NCBI GenBank assembly: GCA_008694505.1
Contig: VZDJ01000623.1
Location: forward strand, 13,235,860-13,299,859
Length of the DNA: 64,000 nucleotides
Direction: 5' to 3'
Source: Cyanoderma ruficeps
Lineage: Eukaryota; Chordata; Aves; Passeriformes; Timaliidae
The notes below the pieces were generated by a model. It saw nothing but the letters and a program-made list of their open reading frames with translations. It did not search any database and had not been told where the DNA came from. Of the stretch, positions 37,004-50,734 are shown one piece after another. Position 1 is the first letter of the stretch, and each line of letters starts with the position of its first letter. The position numbers and the translations under genes were made by a program.

Positions 37004-40000
37004 TGTTATGTGCTTCCTTTTGTTCAGGAACATTCTTCAGCTTAGTATTTGACTCAGTTTTAAAATGAGTAATATAAAAACTTTGTATGTTTACTGGACT
37101 GATTTTCCTGAGCTTATTATGAGAAAGTAAGAATTTTCTTGTGCAATCAACCAATTCATGTTCTTAATTAGTCACTTGTATATGGAATTCTTATTGTAAG
37201 GGCTACCAATGAAAACATCCTCCCAAGATTTTTTCCCCTAGAATGTTTTATAAAATAGCAATAAAAAGTGAAAAGAATCAATATTTGCATACACATGATT
37301 TAAAAAGAATAAGTAACCAGCTCAGTATAAACAAAAAATTAAATTTCTCATGTCTGTTTAAATGAGCTCTATAAATTGATTAGAGACTTACTTATTTTAA
37401 AATATTTCTAATCTGGACAAGTTTTTGTCAAAACTTATTTTATATCAGGATAATGAGAACCTGATAAACCCTAGCTTGGAAATATATATATTTTTTTTTT
37501 ATAACATGAAACATAAAGGAACTTTGCTACACATAAAATATTGCTGAAAAACTATTACCAGAGAAGCTTCTCTACCTTAAGTATGTATTCATGCATATTC
37601 ATATCAGATGGTACACAAATTACAGAGTATTCTTATCTCTCACAAAGAGATTACAGAGATTAATTTCTTATACTAACAAGTTATATCACGGTATATAAAA
37701 TAATTCAATTTGCCTTAGAAAAAGTTATAAGTGCCTGTATCTAGAGCTGTACACATTGCATTTCTTTTCTTTATTTTTTCAAAACATTCTTGTTCAAAAT
37801 CACATATAATTATTTCAGTTTTGAATGCAGCCTGACTAGCTCATGGTATTTTATGGCAAAAGACTGAAAATAGGCCTATATAAATAAATCTGCTTTTACG
37901 TTAAATTGTTTCTGGAAACAGCCTAACCACCTTTGTAGCTGGTTTCAGGCAAAGTGATGCTGACTGTAAATGGCCATTTTAATCTAGGAATTGGAAAACT
38001 AACATGGTTTGAAAACAAAATTAACATCATCAGTTAAGAAGTCATTTGCAGAATGCCGTGGATAAATTTGTCATTAGAAAAAATAAAATAAAAATTGTGG
38101 CAGTGTTGCTTCATGGAAGCTGAATGCTTGTCCCAAGCCTGGTGAAAGGACAGGCATTTCTCATTTCGCTGCAGCTGACAGGAGTGAATTGTGTCTTTTT
38201 CACTGATGAGGATTATACTGCTGTGGGGATTGCTGTTACTAATGGCAATTGCTGTCTGGTTTTTAGTCAAGGTCTGAGGTGATAATAAGATATAATGACA
38301 AGTGAGTTTTGTATTCATTTTGATACAAAGTGCAGCTTGGAAAAAGACTCCATACTCACCTCAGTGTAAGGATAGTCTTGACTCCTTTATTCACAGCAAC
38401 AGAGTCTTACTGCAGTGTTTCATTGCCACATTGTGACGCTGTTAGGATTCGCTCTATATGCTCTGGTTTTCTACTCCTCTGAAATTGTATACTGATAGTC
38501 ATAGTTCACAATAGCTACATCATCTAATTTCATCCATTGAAAAGTCTTATGACCCCGAGAGGATGGACAAAACCTTCCAATTCAGATAAATATAAGGAAG
38601 AATTAATCACCTGATTGGAGTGTACAAAAAGTTAAGCACATCTTTTGGTTAGCTGCAAAGATTATGGCTCAAATTCCATATGTATTAAAATTTGGAAGCT
38701 AGAGCAGATTTAGTATCCCTCCATGTTTACATGTACATATGAAGACACTTTGTCTTACTGAATGTGAAGGGATGTGAACTCTGACTTATAGTATGTGAAG
38801 GCCACTGTGTTTAATGGGTATATTTGTGCATTCATTATCTAGTCAAAGACTGAGGTGTCAATTCACCCAAAAAACATTAGTTTTGAAAGCAAACCACTTC
38901 TTTTTCTGCAGAGAATTTTGTACGGTTGTAAAAAACAGTCTTCCTCTTACTGAAATTATTTACTTAACATAAGTCAAATCTTTCACCTGTTCTTTACTTC
39001 TGTATGAGAAAGAAGCAGTTTAGTTTTACTACAATTCACATAGGACAGATCTAGAACAATTTAAATAGGGTAGATCTTAACTCCCTCTTTTATTGCTCCC
39101 AGAGTCCATCCCCATCTGTAGTGTTAAGATGCTATGTGGTACAAAGAGGGTACATGGCACCCTCTGTTCTCTTCCCTGTATTCTCTTATGATGAAGTTCT
39201 GGCATCGTGAGAAGTGTTGTTCTCCCTCCCTGGAGTCACCCATACATGAATTTGAATGATGTCCACCTGGTCACTCCCCAGCAGCCACACCTCTTATTCC
39301 TCTCTTATTTCCTTGGCACTTCTTGCTTCTCTCCTCTTTCTTCCCCCCAAGTCTGCTGCACCTACCTGATCCAAAGCTTGCCCTTATTTTTAACTTTTTG
39401 CTTCTCTTATTTTTGAAGGGCATGGTGATAAAAATTGCCTGTCCCATCAAATTTGCACTTATTTTGTAATGATCTAAGGCTGTGATTATTTTCCTTGACG
39501 TCCTACTCAATTTGGTCTGTAGTAACCACTGACTTCCTGGCTTCCACTGCCCATGGCCACTTGGCCGTCAGCTGTGGAGGAAGCCTTGCTGTGGTGTGTA
39601 CCTGGAGGTGAGCTGCTCCCTTGTTGTGGCTGCTAATTCACAGTGAGGGGATGTTCACATCCCGGTCATGATGTTGATGTGTCTTCCCAAGGTATTAGGA
39701 ATGGTCTGCCTGAGTCCACTGGCATGCATACTCAACTCAGGCAGATCTTTCCATCATTTCTAAGCATCATTATCCACAACTGTTGTCTTGCTATTCAGAT
39801 GAAAAACATGTCTTGAGATGAATTAACGTATTTTTAAACTAGACCAAAAGCAGGTTATAGTTTATACCTTGAATGAAAGCCACAGGTGGATCAGTTGAAT
39901 TAAGATGACAGATTTAGGATTACTTGCAAAAGCTGGAGAAAACCAATAGGTGATTTATTATTTCTAATTACGAATATGTGTAACAATATTTTTTGAAAAA

Positions 40001-42042
40001 AAAATCAGTATTTTTAGTAGTTAATAATTGTTTACTTGATTAAGATTCCTTCAGAGACCAAAAGCAAAGCTTTAAAATAATTTTCATAACTGTTATGCTT
40101 TGACACTAACTATGTGGAGTTCCCAAATGCATCGTGCATTTCAGAATGCACGAGTACAGAAGTCAACTGAGGCCTTTCTGTTTTGAGTGAAAGTAAGCTA
40201 CTAAAAATGCCCAAATCTTGTTTTCATTAATGATTTTCAGAGACCCTAAAAAACTATGAAATGCTAGGGTTATGAATCAAATATTCTAATGTCAAGAAAG
40301 GTAATGAGCACATCCTTTAAGTGGTGATGGCTGCCATTAACTTTCCCACAAACCTCATTCCTGCTCTCTGTAAAAGTCAGGGTCTATAAAAAGAACGTGG
40401 TCTACCTATGAGTTAAAAATTATGGAAGAACCCACGGGTTCTATGCCACACTTTTTCTGTGTTAAGGATTTGATGAAAAGCAAGGGGTTTCAAGGTGGGA
40501 TGGGTGAGGGAAGACTACTCTCAAGGCAAAGGAAGTAAAACAGGATGATTTTTATTCTAGTTCTACAAGTTTCCTAGATATTGCAAATCATTTAATCAAT
40601 CTGTGATACAAAATGACTGGTGACAGTCGTAGGTTATTTATATCAACCCCTAGAAATACACATTTTTCAGTTGTTTCAGGTTATCTGCCAGTAGATGGGT
40701 TCTTGAATTTTATGAGGCAATATCCTGTGGTGGTTAAATATCCACCTGGTCTCTGTTTCCCATCTCAATCCTTCCTATGTTAACTTATTCCACTACCTTG
40801 TGACAGTTTTCTCTTTTAGATATCAATAATAACAGCAACCGTGAGGAAAATTCTCCTTTGCAATGAAGCTTCTATCATAAAAGAGCTCTACTCAGAGATC
40901 ATTAATATGTAGGGAGATCATGAAGGAAAGGAAGCATGTTTGGTAACTTTAGCTGCCAAACCCTTTAATTTGTTAAATATTTTTGTAGGTTATTTTTTGT
41001 TTCTTTGTTTGCTTATTTGGATTTTCCCCCTGCAGAACATGTCAGAGAGTTGTAACATCTGAACCCATTATCAGCTGCTTGTTGAGAAGCACAGAGCTAT
41101 TAGAAATTGCCCAGAAACAAACTGAGTACATTTTTCTTTCTCAATACAGACAAAACTGAGTTTTTTGGTGGTGGTGTTTTGTTTTGTTTTGTTGTTTCTT
41201 GGGGAATTTTTTTTAGATTTTCCTAATTTCACTCTTAGATAGATTTGAAATAATCTTTTAAAACTTTCCTGACCCTATCAGCCCTAGACGCTTCAGCAAT
41301 AATATTGAATATTTTATAATACAGTATTTGTTATAATAAAATATTTTATCAAGATAATTAATTATAGAATACTTAATAAATACCCAGAGCTCTTACACTA
41401 GGTCATTGTAATCTGAGATATTCAAATTTGCTTTGAATTGCAGGGTATTTTTTTCTGGACCAATTTTACTATCCATTTATTAGTACCACCAAAACAATAG
41501 AACAGAAGTAAAGCTGTTTTGAAGGGAGAGGAAGTTAGTTGTTCAGACATAATTATTTCTCATTCTCAGATAGCTGTGACATTCTCAGATAAGATCTCAG
41601 AATTCCACATTGAGGGAGGAAAACTTCAGGAGGAGGCTAGAACAGACTGAGATTTCTTTACCTTTTAAAAGTCTCGATTCAAAGGAAATTTGAAATATAT
41701 CATATGTATACGTCTGTTCAGTGTTGGTTGGAATTACAAAGAAATTTTACTTTGTTGTTTGAAGAACTGATTTTTCCTTATCTTTCTGGATTATATAATC
41801 AGATAAAGGGCTTAGGATATATTGTGAAGCTGGAAAGTCTAGATTATCACTGAAAGTAATGCTGCTCCTACTACAGACATCTCCTGCTGCTACCTCTTTA
41901 CCTCCTCAGTTGTCTGTTCTTGAACTATTAGCAGTTTCTTCTGTGTTATACTTAGACACAGTGAGATGCCAGAATAATTCAGCTGATTTGCTAGTTTTCA
42001 ATTTATATGCAAAAATATTTTATTTTCTCTCTTTAGCTTTGG
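37004..42042. other. AT-rich noncoding DNA, no gene seen
   Basis: Unique sequence with a TA/T run at 37480-37500. A GC-richer patch at about 39520-39740 has no identifiable repeat. An AT-rich stem with 10 bp arms lies at 41308-41317 and 41336-41345. A T/G-rich patch lies at about 41160-41212. No coding evidence. Confidence 0.55.
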
Positions 42043-42108
42043 TTTTTTGGTTGTTTGTTTGTTTGGGGGTGTTTTTTGTTTGGTTTGGTTGGTTTTTTTT
42101 CTCCCCTC
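42043..42108. repeat. T/G-rich low-complexity tract
   Basis: TTTGG, TTTG and GGGGG-containing units, the complement of the A/C-rich tracts. The plus-strand open frame at 41859-42200 (113 codons) crosses it and owes its Phe/Trp/Gly-rich stretch to it. Confidence 0.85.
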
Positions 42109-45100
42109 TGGCGATATATATTGTCATTTGTAAATATATGTGCCATGTTAAACAAGTAGAAATAAGTCCAAATGTGCTAGTGATTTTCCAGCATAATTGA
42201 GTTAGTTAGGGATATGCTTTCTATTTTTCAGCTGACACTACAGACAAAGCTGTATGTACATGCCTGGTTTTCACTGATAGAATTTATGCCAGTCAGAGCA
42301 GCCTCTAACTTGTACTGGGTGTTAGATAGATAAAAGCATGCTATAACAGGAACACTGCTTAAAAAAATGGATTGTTTTCAATATACAAGTATATTTATAA
42401 GCAAAAGTGTCTTCTGGTATAGGCAAGGTTCCAGTCTGTAGTTTTGAAAACATTTGTGATCTCACTGGCATTAGTGAAACTACCAGGATGAACAAACAAG
42501 TGCATGATGGAGGGTCAAGTTAAAACATTTGTTACTTGTACATAAACACAGTTTAAAATCTCCTTGTTATTGTTGTCTGTCTCATATTAGGGACATTAGG
42601 TTTTTTACTTCTTTGTCATTCTTACCATGTTTCAATAGAAGTGTGAAACACAAAGAAATGGACTGAATTCATTTTTGTAGAAAACTGCCCTGGAGTGGTG
42701 TTTCCAGGGAATGTGGCCCATTAAGTTTTCACATTATTGGAGTTTCTTTGAACTTCTCTCCTTTAGTGTTTGTGGTTTCAGAAGATGAATTATTTTTTGT
42801 CTTTATTTTTTAAGCATACTTTGTCTTAATGATGAGACAGAAAACAGCTCGAAATAGGAGTTTGCTGTATCTAACAACAATGGCATATTCTCATACTGAA
42901 GACTGGGATAAGACAGCAGTTAATCTCATTTTAAGTGTGAAATTTTAAGACATTGCAGGTTTGTTTGTTATTTACTTTCTGAGTATAATCTTTTACTCAC
43001 TTAAGTAATAAGATATTTTTGGTATTGTCTTTAAAGAGATTAGGGTCTTTATCAAAAACAGACCAAAAAAGGAGGAATACTTCTGCTTGCTGTTTTGGAA
43101 AATGTTAATAAATTCCAGGAAAAAAAGAGCAAAAATATGTTTTTGATGGATCCTTATAGCATTAATAATAAGCTTGGCATCTCATTATGCTTTTACTACT
43201 ATTTAATTAAAAATTTGTTAATTATGAACCTTTATCATTAATAACTATCACAACACACTAAAGGTGATTAGTAAATATCTTTGTATAGTTCTCTGTTATC
43301 CCCACTAAAATATCTTCATTTTCAAAGTGTGCCTAGTTTTCACAAAAGATCATAAATTATCCAGCAACCTCAGCTGTGTGAAGAAGAATTTTTCCAACTT
43401 TCAAATGAGTTATCTTTGAGAACTGTTGAGTCTGTACCATCTATTTAGTTCTGATATGTTATCATCTTAGCTATTCTTTAAGCTCTTACAAATACAATTA
43501 AGATGCAAAAAAAGACTTTTAAAAATTGCAAAAAAGCAATTTTTCGTAAGAACATTCTAAGTAGTGTAGTCAAGCATAATGTAATCCTAATCAAATAATG
43601 GCAGTCCATGCAATAGCCAGCATATACATAAACTCATTTCCAAGAGGAAAGCATCATCTCCTTCACAATGACCTTCCTGTCATATAAATTTGTACTGGAA
43701 ATTTCTCAATGCTTTAATTTAAATGACAACATAATCATTGATTGAAAAGTTGTGACTTTGGTGAATGAAAATTATTCAGAATGTTTTGTTTATCAAAAAA
43801 TGTTTGCTACCTATTTATTTTATTTCAGTGTTGATAGGAAAACAAATGTACATGTTTGGGGATTTCTTAGAACTACTGTGGAACATCACTAAATGTCACT
43901 CCTTTACAGTGGTCCTGTCTATTGTATCTTTCTTTATTTTAAAATAAAAGAGCATGATAGGTTTGGAGGGTTTTTTTACACAAAGTTGTTGTGTCGTTTA
44001 GAAGGCTTATAAGACCAATGGGCAGTATTCTTCTTTTGTTAAACAAGAATCTACTGAACAAGTAAGGAGTAAGTTGGTATTTAGTCTAGTGCCACATAGG
44101 ATTCTGTCACATGATGAATAAAGACAAAAGGAACAAAATCTTTACTTTGTCTAATGAAAGCAAAAACAAACCAAGCAACTCGCTTGTAGTCTGTTAAATC
44201 ACCACTTTGATTAGAATGATTTGTCTCTTTAGGTAGAGCAAACTACAATTGATTTATTTTTGGCCATTTGCTAAGACAAGCTGATGTAGCACTCAATTGG
44301 AGGTGCGAAAATCTTTCCTCTTTCCCTCATGGGTAGTGGTGAAACTATACCATCAAATGAGAAACCATTTAAAGGGACTTTTAGTGGGAAAAGATATGGC
44401 TGCAACTAATGAACCAAGGGCAGAAAAGAAATTAATCATGATTGGTTATTTAGAGCTATAGCATTTCTTAGCTACACAATAATCTTATTTCAATACTGAA
44501 TGAGCCCAAACTATCAGAACTGCAAAATAAAGTAGTGGCAGTCCTCACCTACCTTTCACCTAATAGTAATTGCAGCAGTGATCAAAGTAAGACAGATTCA
44601 GAATCTTCTTCACAAGTTTTGAACTGAACAAAAAGGACTATTCCATAGTTTTTAGGACACTGTGATATAATAAAAATAAAAATAAAAAAATCTACCAATT
44701 GTACTATATGAGACTTAAGTGCCTTGCTGTCAAAAATACCAGAGGGGAGTAGGTAGGGACAGGTGAGGCCTCTAATTCTCACTGACTGGAATTAAAAGGC
44801 ATTTTGAAGTCTTCTAACGTGTCTAGAAGACTTACATCACCCATGGACTGTTCCTCCAGACAAGGGTCACAGAATCAAGATATTCACATATTTGCATCCA
44901 AAAATCACAGATGAGATGCCTAGTGGATTAAAGCATTTTCAGAGCAAATCTCCCAGTGATCCGTATTTTTACCATGTTTTACATTACATTGCAGACCTCT
45001 CTGACAGCTTGCAAGCTAAAGTCTTTTTGGATGAAACTCAGCAGGAAGATATTTTGTCTCATGGCATCTAGTGTAATTGTTATGAATGTTGAGGCAGTAT

Positions 45101-48100
45101 AGATCTAGTCCAGGGTAAACCCTACAAATCCATATTTGGTTAACACTGGGTTCTCAGCACTGTCTTACTCTGCAACCTTGATCCTTTGAGTCTTTCTGGC
45201 TTTTTTTTTTTCTTTTTTAATAGGCACAGCCTCTGTGTGCTCCCAAGGATGCTGCTTTAGTGGATTCAAATACTTCCTTCTTTTAACAGGGGAGTTTGAT
45301 ATTCTAGTCTTGTCAAAATTCACCTAAGTAGAAATCTTGCCATAAAACATAGAATACAGAATTTTTTATGTTCATTGTTTTCTAACAAATATCTATTTCC
45401 TCATTTCAAAATATTTTATGTAGCAAGCATAAATCTGAAAATGGTAAAATTTCTCTGGCCTGTTTTGTCAACACTGTTGTACTTTATGTTTTCTGTCCCA
45501 GAGGTTGATAATGCTGCTAAGAATTCTCCCAATTGAATTATAATTTAATGAAATAAATTCCTATGAACACTGCTATTGGGACTTCACTAGTGGTAGATTT
45601 TAATCCAGAGAAACTGTATCTGGAATTTACTGATAACCAGTATGTGATAAGACACATGAACTAACTGCAACTGTAGTATCTTGGTTTTCTTAACTCAAGA
45701 AAGAAATATCAGCAGTGCACCAATAAAATTATGAACACACATCATGAGGTCTGCCTTCTATTCATTAAAATAAAAAGCATTTCCAAAGAGTCAAACAAAA
45801 ACATTTGCAATCTTTTTAAAACATTAATTTGGGAGATTAGAGTCGAACTTTGAAGTGTCATGATGTATTGATGGATTACAGGGGATAAAAAGGTTAGTGA
45901 AATGGCATCTAAAAGGCAGGTTTGAAGCATTTTGCTTTAGCAAGTTGCTTGTAAACCAAGATTTTTTTTTCCTTTATTCCTTATGTTTTTTGCTTAAATT
46001 GACAGCTACCAGATGAAAGTCATGGGCTGCCCCACATTATATTTACCCCTCACTGGAGGAAATGTCTGTTATTTCTGAGCAATGAGGATGTTGTATTTTG
46101 TTATGCCACTCTTGTATATCACTGTTAAATACATTTTCATAAAATTCTTTAAAGCTTTATGCTGTGTTATTCTATAAAATCTATAAAAGCGCTTAAAAAG
46201 AAAAGTGTTGATTTCTGAAGGCCTGAGAATTCACTTTACATTGCTGCTTTGTTTTCAAGTTCTCAACTGTACAGGTAGTCTTGATTTGAAATCGATCGTT
46301 GCAGTTATGAGAAAAAGAAAACATTGAGTTTTATTTGCACTGCAGCTCTTTTGTAGCTGCCACAGTATGAAGCTAATGCAAGTCTGCATGAACTGCACTC
46401 CAAGGCTGCAGAATGGTACAGTAAAGTTCTGCTGTAAATCCAAGTTGAATTCAAATGAGTATTTTTTGTGGTCCTGTATTGTCCCAAAGAAAAGGATTCA
46501 AGTCTGCTAGCTTGTCTAGATAAGTTTGATCAACAAGGCTAATAGAATATATTGCTTCCCACTACCAAGCTTGCTTTGTTTAAATGTTATATGGCATTCC
46601 AGGCAGCCTTCTTTATGCTTAAGCAGTGAAGTGGTTCCTGAGTGATGGAAGCATAGTTCAGAGAAACTGAAGAGCTCAGGAATGCAGAGAAAAGTCAGAA
46701 GAGAAAGAAAAATCTCTGTATTTCATTTCCTTGGAATGTAGTGAATATTTAAACAGGAATGCTTCATAGAAATTGTCCAATTTGGCCAAAATGTCTCTTA
46801 TAAATTATACTGGTAAATCATCAGTATGGAAATATGAGCTCTGTGAGGCTACAGCATTTCAGGAGCTGACCTTTTAACCTGGAACTTCTATGCAAACTGC
46901 TCCAGGCCTTTCACATCCAATAAATGTGTCCTTTTTAAATGAGCATTTCAGTATTTGAATTTTCTTGTTCTTAATCAGATTGAAATTAGATTTTGGACTA
47001 TTAAATTCCCCCATGAAATGGAATGACCTTCTGCATAGATAAAATAGGGAATAATATTGTAATACAAGAGAACACTGTAATTTGCAGCAGCTGTTAAACT
47101 TTCCAAAGGTGTCTCTTTTTGTTGCTGCCTTATTTATACAAGACCTGATGGGGCTCCCCTGTTAAGTAGTGAGGCTGCTGACAGCCAAATACCTATTTCA
47201 CAAAATATTATACCTGTGGTGTGTAAGCAACCTAATCATGACTTTCAGGTTGCTTTATCAATATTTTCTTCGGTGACTGTATTGTCCACAATGCTGACAG
47301 CATCTTCAATTAAACATGATAAAATTCAAGTCAGATTTTGTTCTTCTTTAGCATGATGAAGGTAGGAATAGTGGCAGAGGCTCTAGAGCTGGCTCTTTGT
47401 GAGCATTAGAGTCACAGAGATATCCATTTACACTCTGTTCACGTTTGGGTGGCTGATGCTACAAAAGAGGCCCAGAATGGTTGCTTCTTTTTCAAATGAA
47501 AAGGAGATCCTGCAGAATTTGCACTTCACTAAGACAGAAGTTGCACTGAAGTTGCAAGCAGGTGAGTGGATAATTCACACCAAATCTTGATGTCATCTTT
47601 TATAATTTTTTTTTTATTTACATGTTCAGCTATGATATCATAGTGCAAACAGGGTGAATAATTAGAATGTCAGCAGTTTCCTAGACGTACAGGTGTGTGT
47701 GAATATGAGCATGTGTAAGTGATACATCTGCTAGTGAACCAAAAGGGGAAGAAGATGCAGGAGAGATTATAAGTAATCTATTGATTACCTCTGATTATAA
47801 CTGTAGATGGTACAAAGCCAGTGAGAAAGTTTGGCAAATGTCTTTTATACCCAAACCTAGACACCATTAAAACTGCTATCATTTCTTGTGCTGTCTCAGT
47901 TTTCTCTCTTCAGTGCCAGAGAGAACTTGGGGCTGATGCTGTGCATTCGTTGCACTACCCATGTACTGGAAAATGAAAAGTGAGCTTTCTATATTGCCTT
48001 CCTCCCCTTTTTTGAGGAAAAGGGGAAAAAATAGTGAGGTGGCTTGATAGGCTCTACTGTTTGGCACCCTGTTAAGCAGGGTGCAATGATACATGCAGGA

Positions 48101-49121
48101 CTTCAGTGCAGTCTCACAAGTCTTGTTCTAGGTGATTCATTTTTTCCAGCTGTTGGTTGAAGTCCGCAGATTCAAGTGTTAACAGAAACCAAGAAACAGC
48201 GAACTCCAAGGGGACAGGGTAAATTTGCATCGCATGATGAAATATAGAGTTGCTTTGAAAACCATTCATTTTCCAGTTCAGAAGTATTTATGTCTTTACT
48301 ATATTTCCAACATGTTTGTTTAATGCACTTCTACTGCATTGCATCCTGATAATTTTAGAGAACAGAGAAAGGCATAGCTCTTCTGTAAGCAGAGAACTGA
48401 GGAGAAGCTCAGTTGCAGCCTTGGCGTGCGATACGGGAATGTGTACTATCACGGACACTAAAAGCACCTGGGTGAGGAAATGCAAACCTTAGAATTCCTT
48501 CTCTCTGACATTTCTGTGTCCAAGGAATATATCTGTGAGAAACATATTTTGTCACATGTTTGAAAACATATATGTAATTTTATGGACACATACCAATTCA
48601 ACTTTCTGTCAATGTAATACATTTCATATTGGCAATAACTCAGTGTCAGGGTAGTATTGATAGAAGTATGGGATAACGTGGTATTATATGGGAAAAGCTC
48701 CCATTATAGTGGGAAATGGTTTTGGGACAGAAAGATGAACCAGTCACAGGAAAGGATAAGCTAATATTCTAATGAAGAGGAGAAAAAGATTAGTGGGGTG
48801 ATTATACAAATAGTACAGCAGCCTGAATATCTCATTCAGTTGTGGCTGGTTTTTTTCTAGAAATTACAACAAATGGGCAGACAAAGAACACATCATCATA
48901 AACTACCTGATCTTGGTTCTTGCCCACACTCATACCCTTGTGTATTTTGTTCCTGAATACAACGGAAACATACCCATTGCCTGAAAAAGTGGAATCAGAA
49001 AGTGTATTCTGTTGCATTTTCTGTATTCAGTTAAGCATTTTGGATTAGTTCAAGGTTGTTTGATTTGTTGACATACTTTTACAATGCAAAACATGAGATT
49101 TAAGGTAGGACTCTTAAGCAA
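42109..49121. other. AT-rich noncoding DNA with possible regulatory elements
   Basis: Seven kilobases without recognised transposons or credible coding frames. A TAATTA-dense stretch lies at 43150-43280 and a perfect 9 bp stem with a 6 nt A-rich loop at 43521-43544. The sequence composition is that of a gene desert or long intron. Confidence 0.55.
43521..43544. repeat. Hairpin, 9 bp arms, A6 loop
   Basis: AAAAATTGC pairs with GCAATTTTT across six A. No flanking context suggests an RNA gene or terminator. Confidence 0.9.
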
Positions 49122-49149
49122 CTTTTTTTGTTTGTTTGTTTGTTTGTTT
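49122..49149. repeat. (TTTG)n microsatellite abutting a CR1 fragment
   Basis: A T run followed by TTTG units ending exactly where CR1-homologous sequence begins (TTTCAGTAAAGC). The simple repeat may mark the 5' truncation point of the CR1 copy. Confidence 0.85.
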
Positions 49150-49612
49150 CAGTAAAGCTTTCCATACTGTCTGTCACAGGGTCCTTCTGAACAAAATGTC
49201 CAGCACATAACAGCCGGATAAAGCCATCATAGCAACTGCTTCACTACATAAAGGGTTCTAGTGAATATGGTAACATCAGACTGGGGAACTGTAACCTGTG
49301 GGGTTCTATAGGGCTCTATCCTCATTCCTGTGCTCTCCAAAATCTCCATCAACAACTTGGACAGAGAACTCGAGGCTATATCAAGTAAGTTTGCTGATGA
49401 CAGTAAATTGAGAGGAGCTGTTGACTCCCTCAAAGGCAGAGAGGCCCTGCAGAGAGACCTTGACAAATTAGAGGGTTGTGCAATCATCAAAGAGATGAAG
49501 CTTAACAAAGGCAAGCGCTGGATTCTGTGACTGGAAAAGGGCAATCCTGGTTTCCATACAGACTAGGGAATGAGATGCTGGAGAAAGGGACCTGGGGAGA
49601 TTTTGAGAGGAG
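49147..49612 (+). mobile_element. CR1 LINE ORF2 fragment (reverse transcriptase domain)
   Basis: The sense strand encodes pieces of the CR1 reverse transcriptase: a Phe-Ser-Lys-Ala-Phe segment at the left end. Then, in the frame 49330-49530, an Ile-Asn-Asn-Leu-Asp segment is followed by Ser-Lys-Phe-Ala-Asp-Asp-Ser-Lys-Leu, which is the catalytic (F/Y)ADD box. After it come Arg-Asp-Leu-Asp-Lys-Leu-Glu and Leu-Asn-Lys-Gly-Lys. Upstream of 49330 the frame has several stops and shifts. The copy lacks both the ORF2 C-terminus and the 3' UTR, so it has lost both ends and is dead. Confidence 0.92.
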
Positions 49613-50734
49613 GAAAAATCTCTTAAGAAGCCTGAAACCTGCTACACTTGAATTCCTGATAAATAATCTGTCCAAGCTAATTTAAAATCTAGTCATTCCA
49701 CTTAGATATTTGGGATTTGCCCCCTTGTGAGAAGTTAAAACCCTGGCAAAATATATAATTTGGAAAATTTTCTTACCCCTCCCAATCAGATTGTTTGCCT
49801 TCTGAAAATATTTTAAAGCAACAGGAGGATCTAGAGACTAATGGGCCATTCTGATAAATAAAGAGAAGCTTTAAATCTACCACAGATACATACCAGACTA
49901 AATTCTAAACATCTGATTTTTCAGTATTCTGGACTCAGTTAACATTTTTGCCACAATTTCCCCATTAAAAAATGAGAAGCAATAAAATGCTTACCTTATA
50001 GTCATAGGGATGCTTTGTTGGTAATTAGATGCTGTCAGACAGAATTACTGTAAATTACAGTAATTACTGTTCATTAATTAATTCTGTCAGTTTTATGTTT
50101 TATTGTAATGCACTGTCAAAGTGCTATAGTGTTTAAATTGGATGCATTTAAAATGAACATTCACATTAAAAAGGAGTGAAAGAGAACCTTTTATTGAAAT
50201 TAAAAAAAGTTCCAAAGAAATATTTTATTATGATCTAATTTTGGCTGTGGAATTCTGAAGCTGAAAAGTACTGCATACTAGTAATTTCTTGTATTATTAT
50301 AATTAAAAATGATACAAAAAATATGAAGAGACATTAGGTATTTAAATTGAGCTGCTTATTTTAGAGCAGAATTCAGTACTTAATTGTAACATTCTCTGTT
50401 GAACCAGGTGTAATTCCAGTGGATGTTTCGTGCCAAAGAGAATTAAGGCAGGAAAGTTGACATTTCCCTCGGGAGAAAAAAGACTAAATATTAAATCTGC
50501 ATCTCCCACTGCTGGAAGTGAGGTTTCCTTTGGCTCATACAGCACTGAAATCCTGTAAATATTGGTTTATTGTAGTCATGTAATTTGCAGTATTGCAATG
50601 AAGTGATGATTGTTATGCTAGTTCTATATTCTCTGAAATTTTGTAATGATTTTATCTGTGTTACTGACATGTAAATATACAGAGAAAAGGATCTGCTGTT
50701 TCCTTTCCGAGGTTAAGATGTTGTTGGCAGAATA
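49613..50734. other. AT-rich spacer with nested inverted repeat
   Basis: Unique DNA between two opposed CR1 fragments. It contains the TAATTA-rich, palindromic stretch at 50030-50170 (separate entry). No coding frame. Confidence 0.55.
50036..50090. repeat. Nested inverted repeat with TAATTA cores
   Basis: Inner arms AATTACTGTAA (50043-50053) and TTACAGTAATT (50055-50065) are perfect around one A. Overlapping outer arms CAGACAGAATTA (50036-50047) and TAATTCTGTCAG (50079-50090) match at 11 of 12 positions. The stretch to about 50170 is unusually free of slippage-type repeats and reads like a conserved regulatory element, but conservation cannot be judged from one genome. Confidence 0.85.

Noticed and set aside
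41308..41345. AT-rich stem as a regulatory or matrix-attachment element
   Set aside because: Arms of 10 bp made only of A and T are common in DNA this AT-rich.
44869..44930. Possible CR1 terminus (GGGTCACAGAATCAAG)
   Set aside because: Only about 12 bases resemble the CR1 end and nothing of the adjoining 3' UTR follows.
49330..49530. Short gene with an ADD motif
   Set aside because: It is a decayed fragment of CR1 reverse transcriptase, with stops and shifts on either side.
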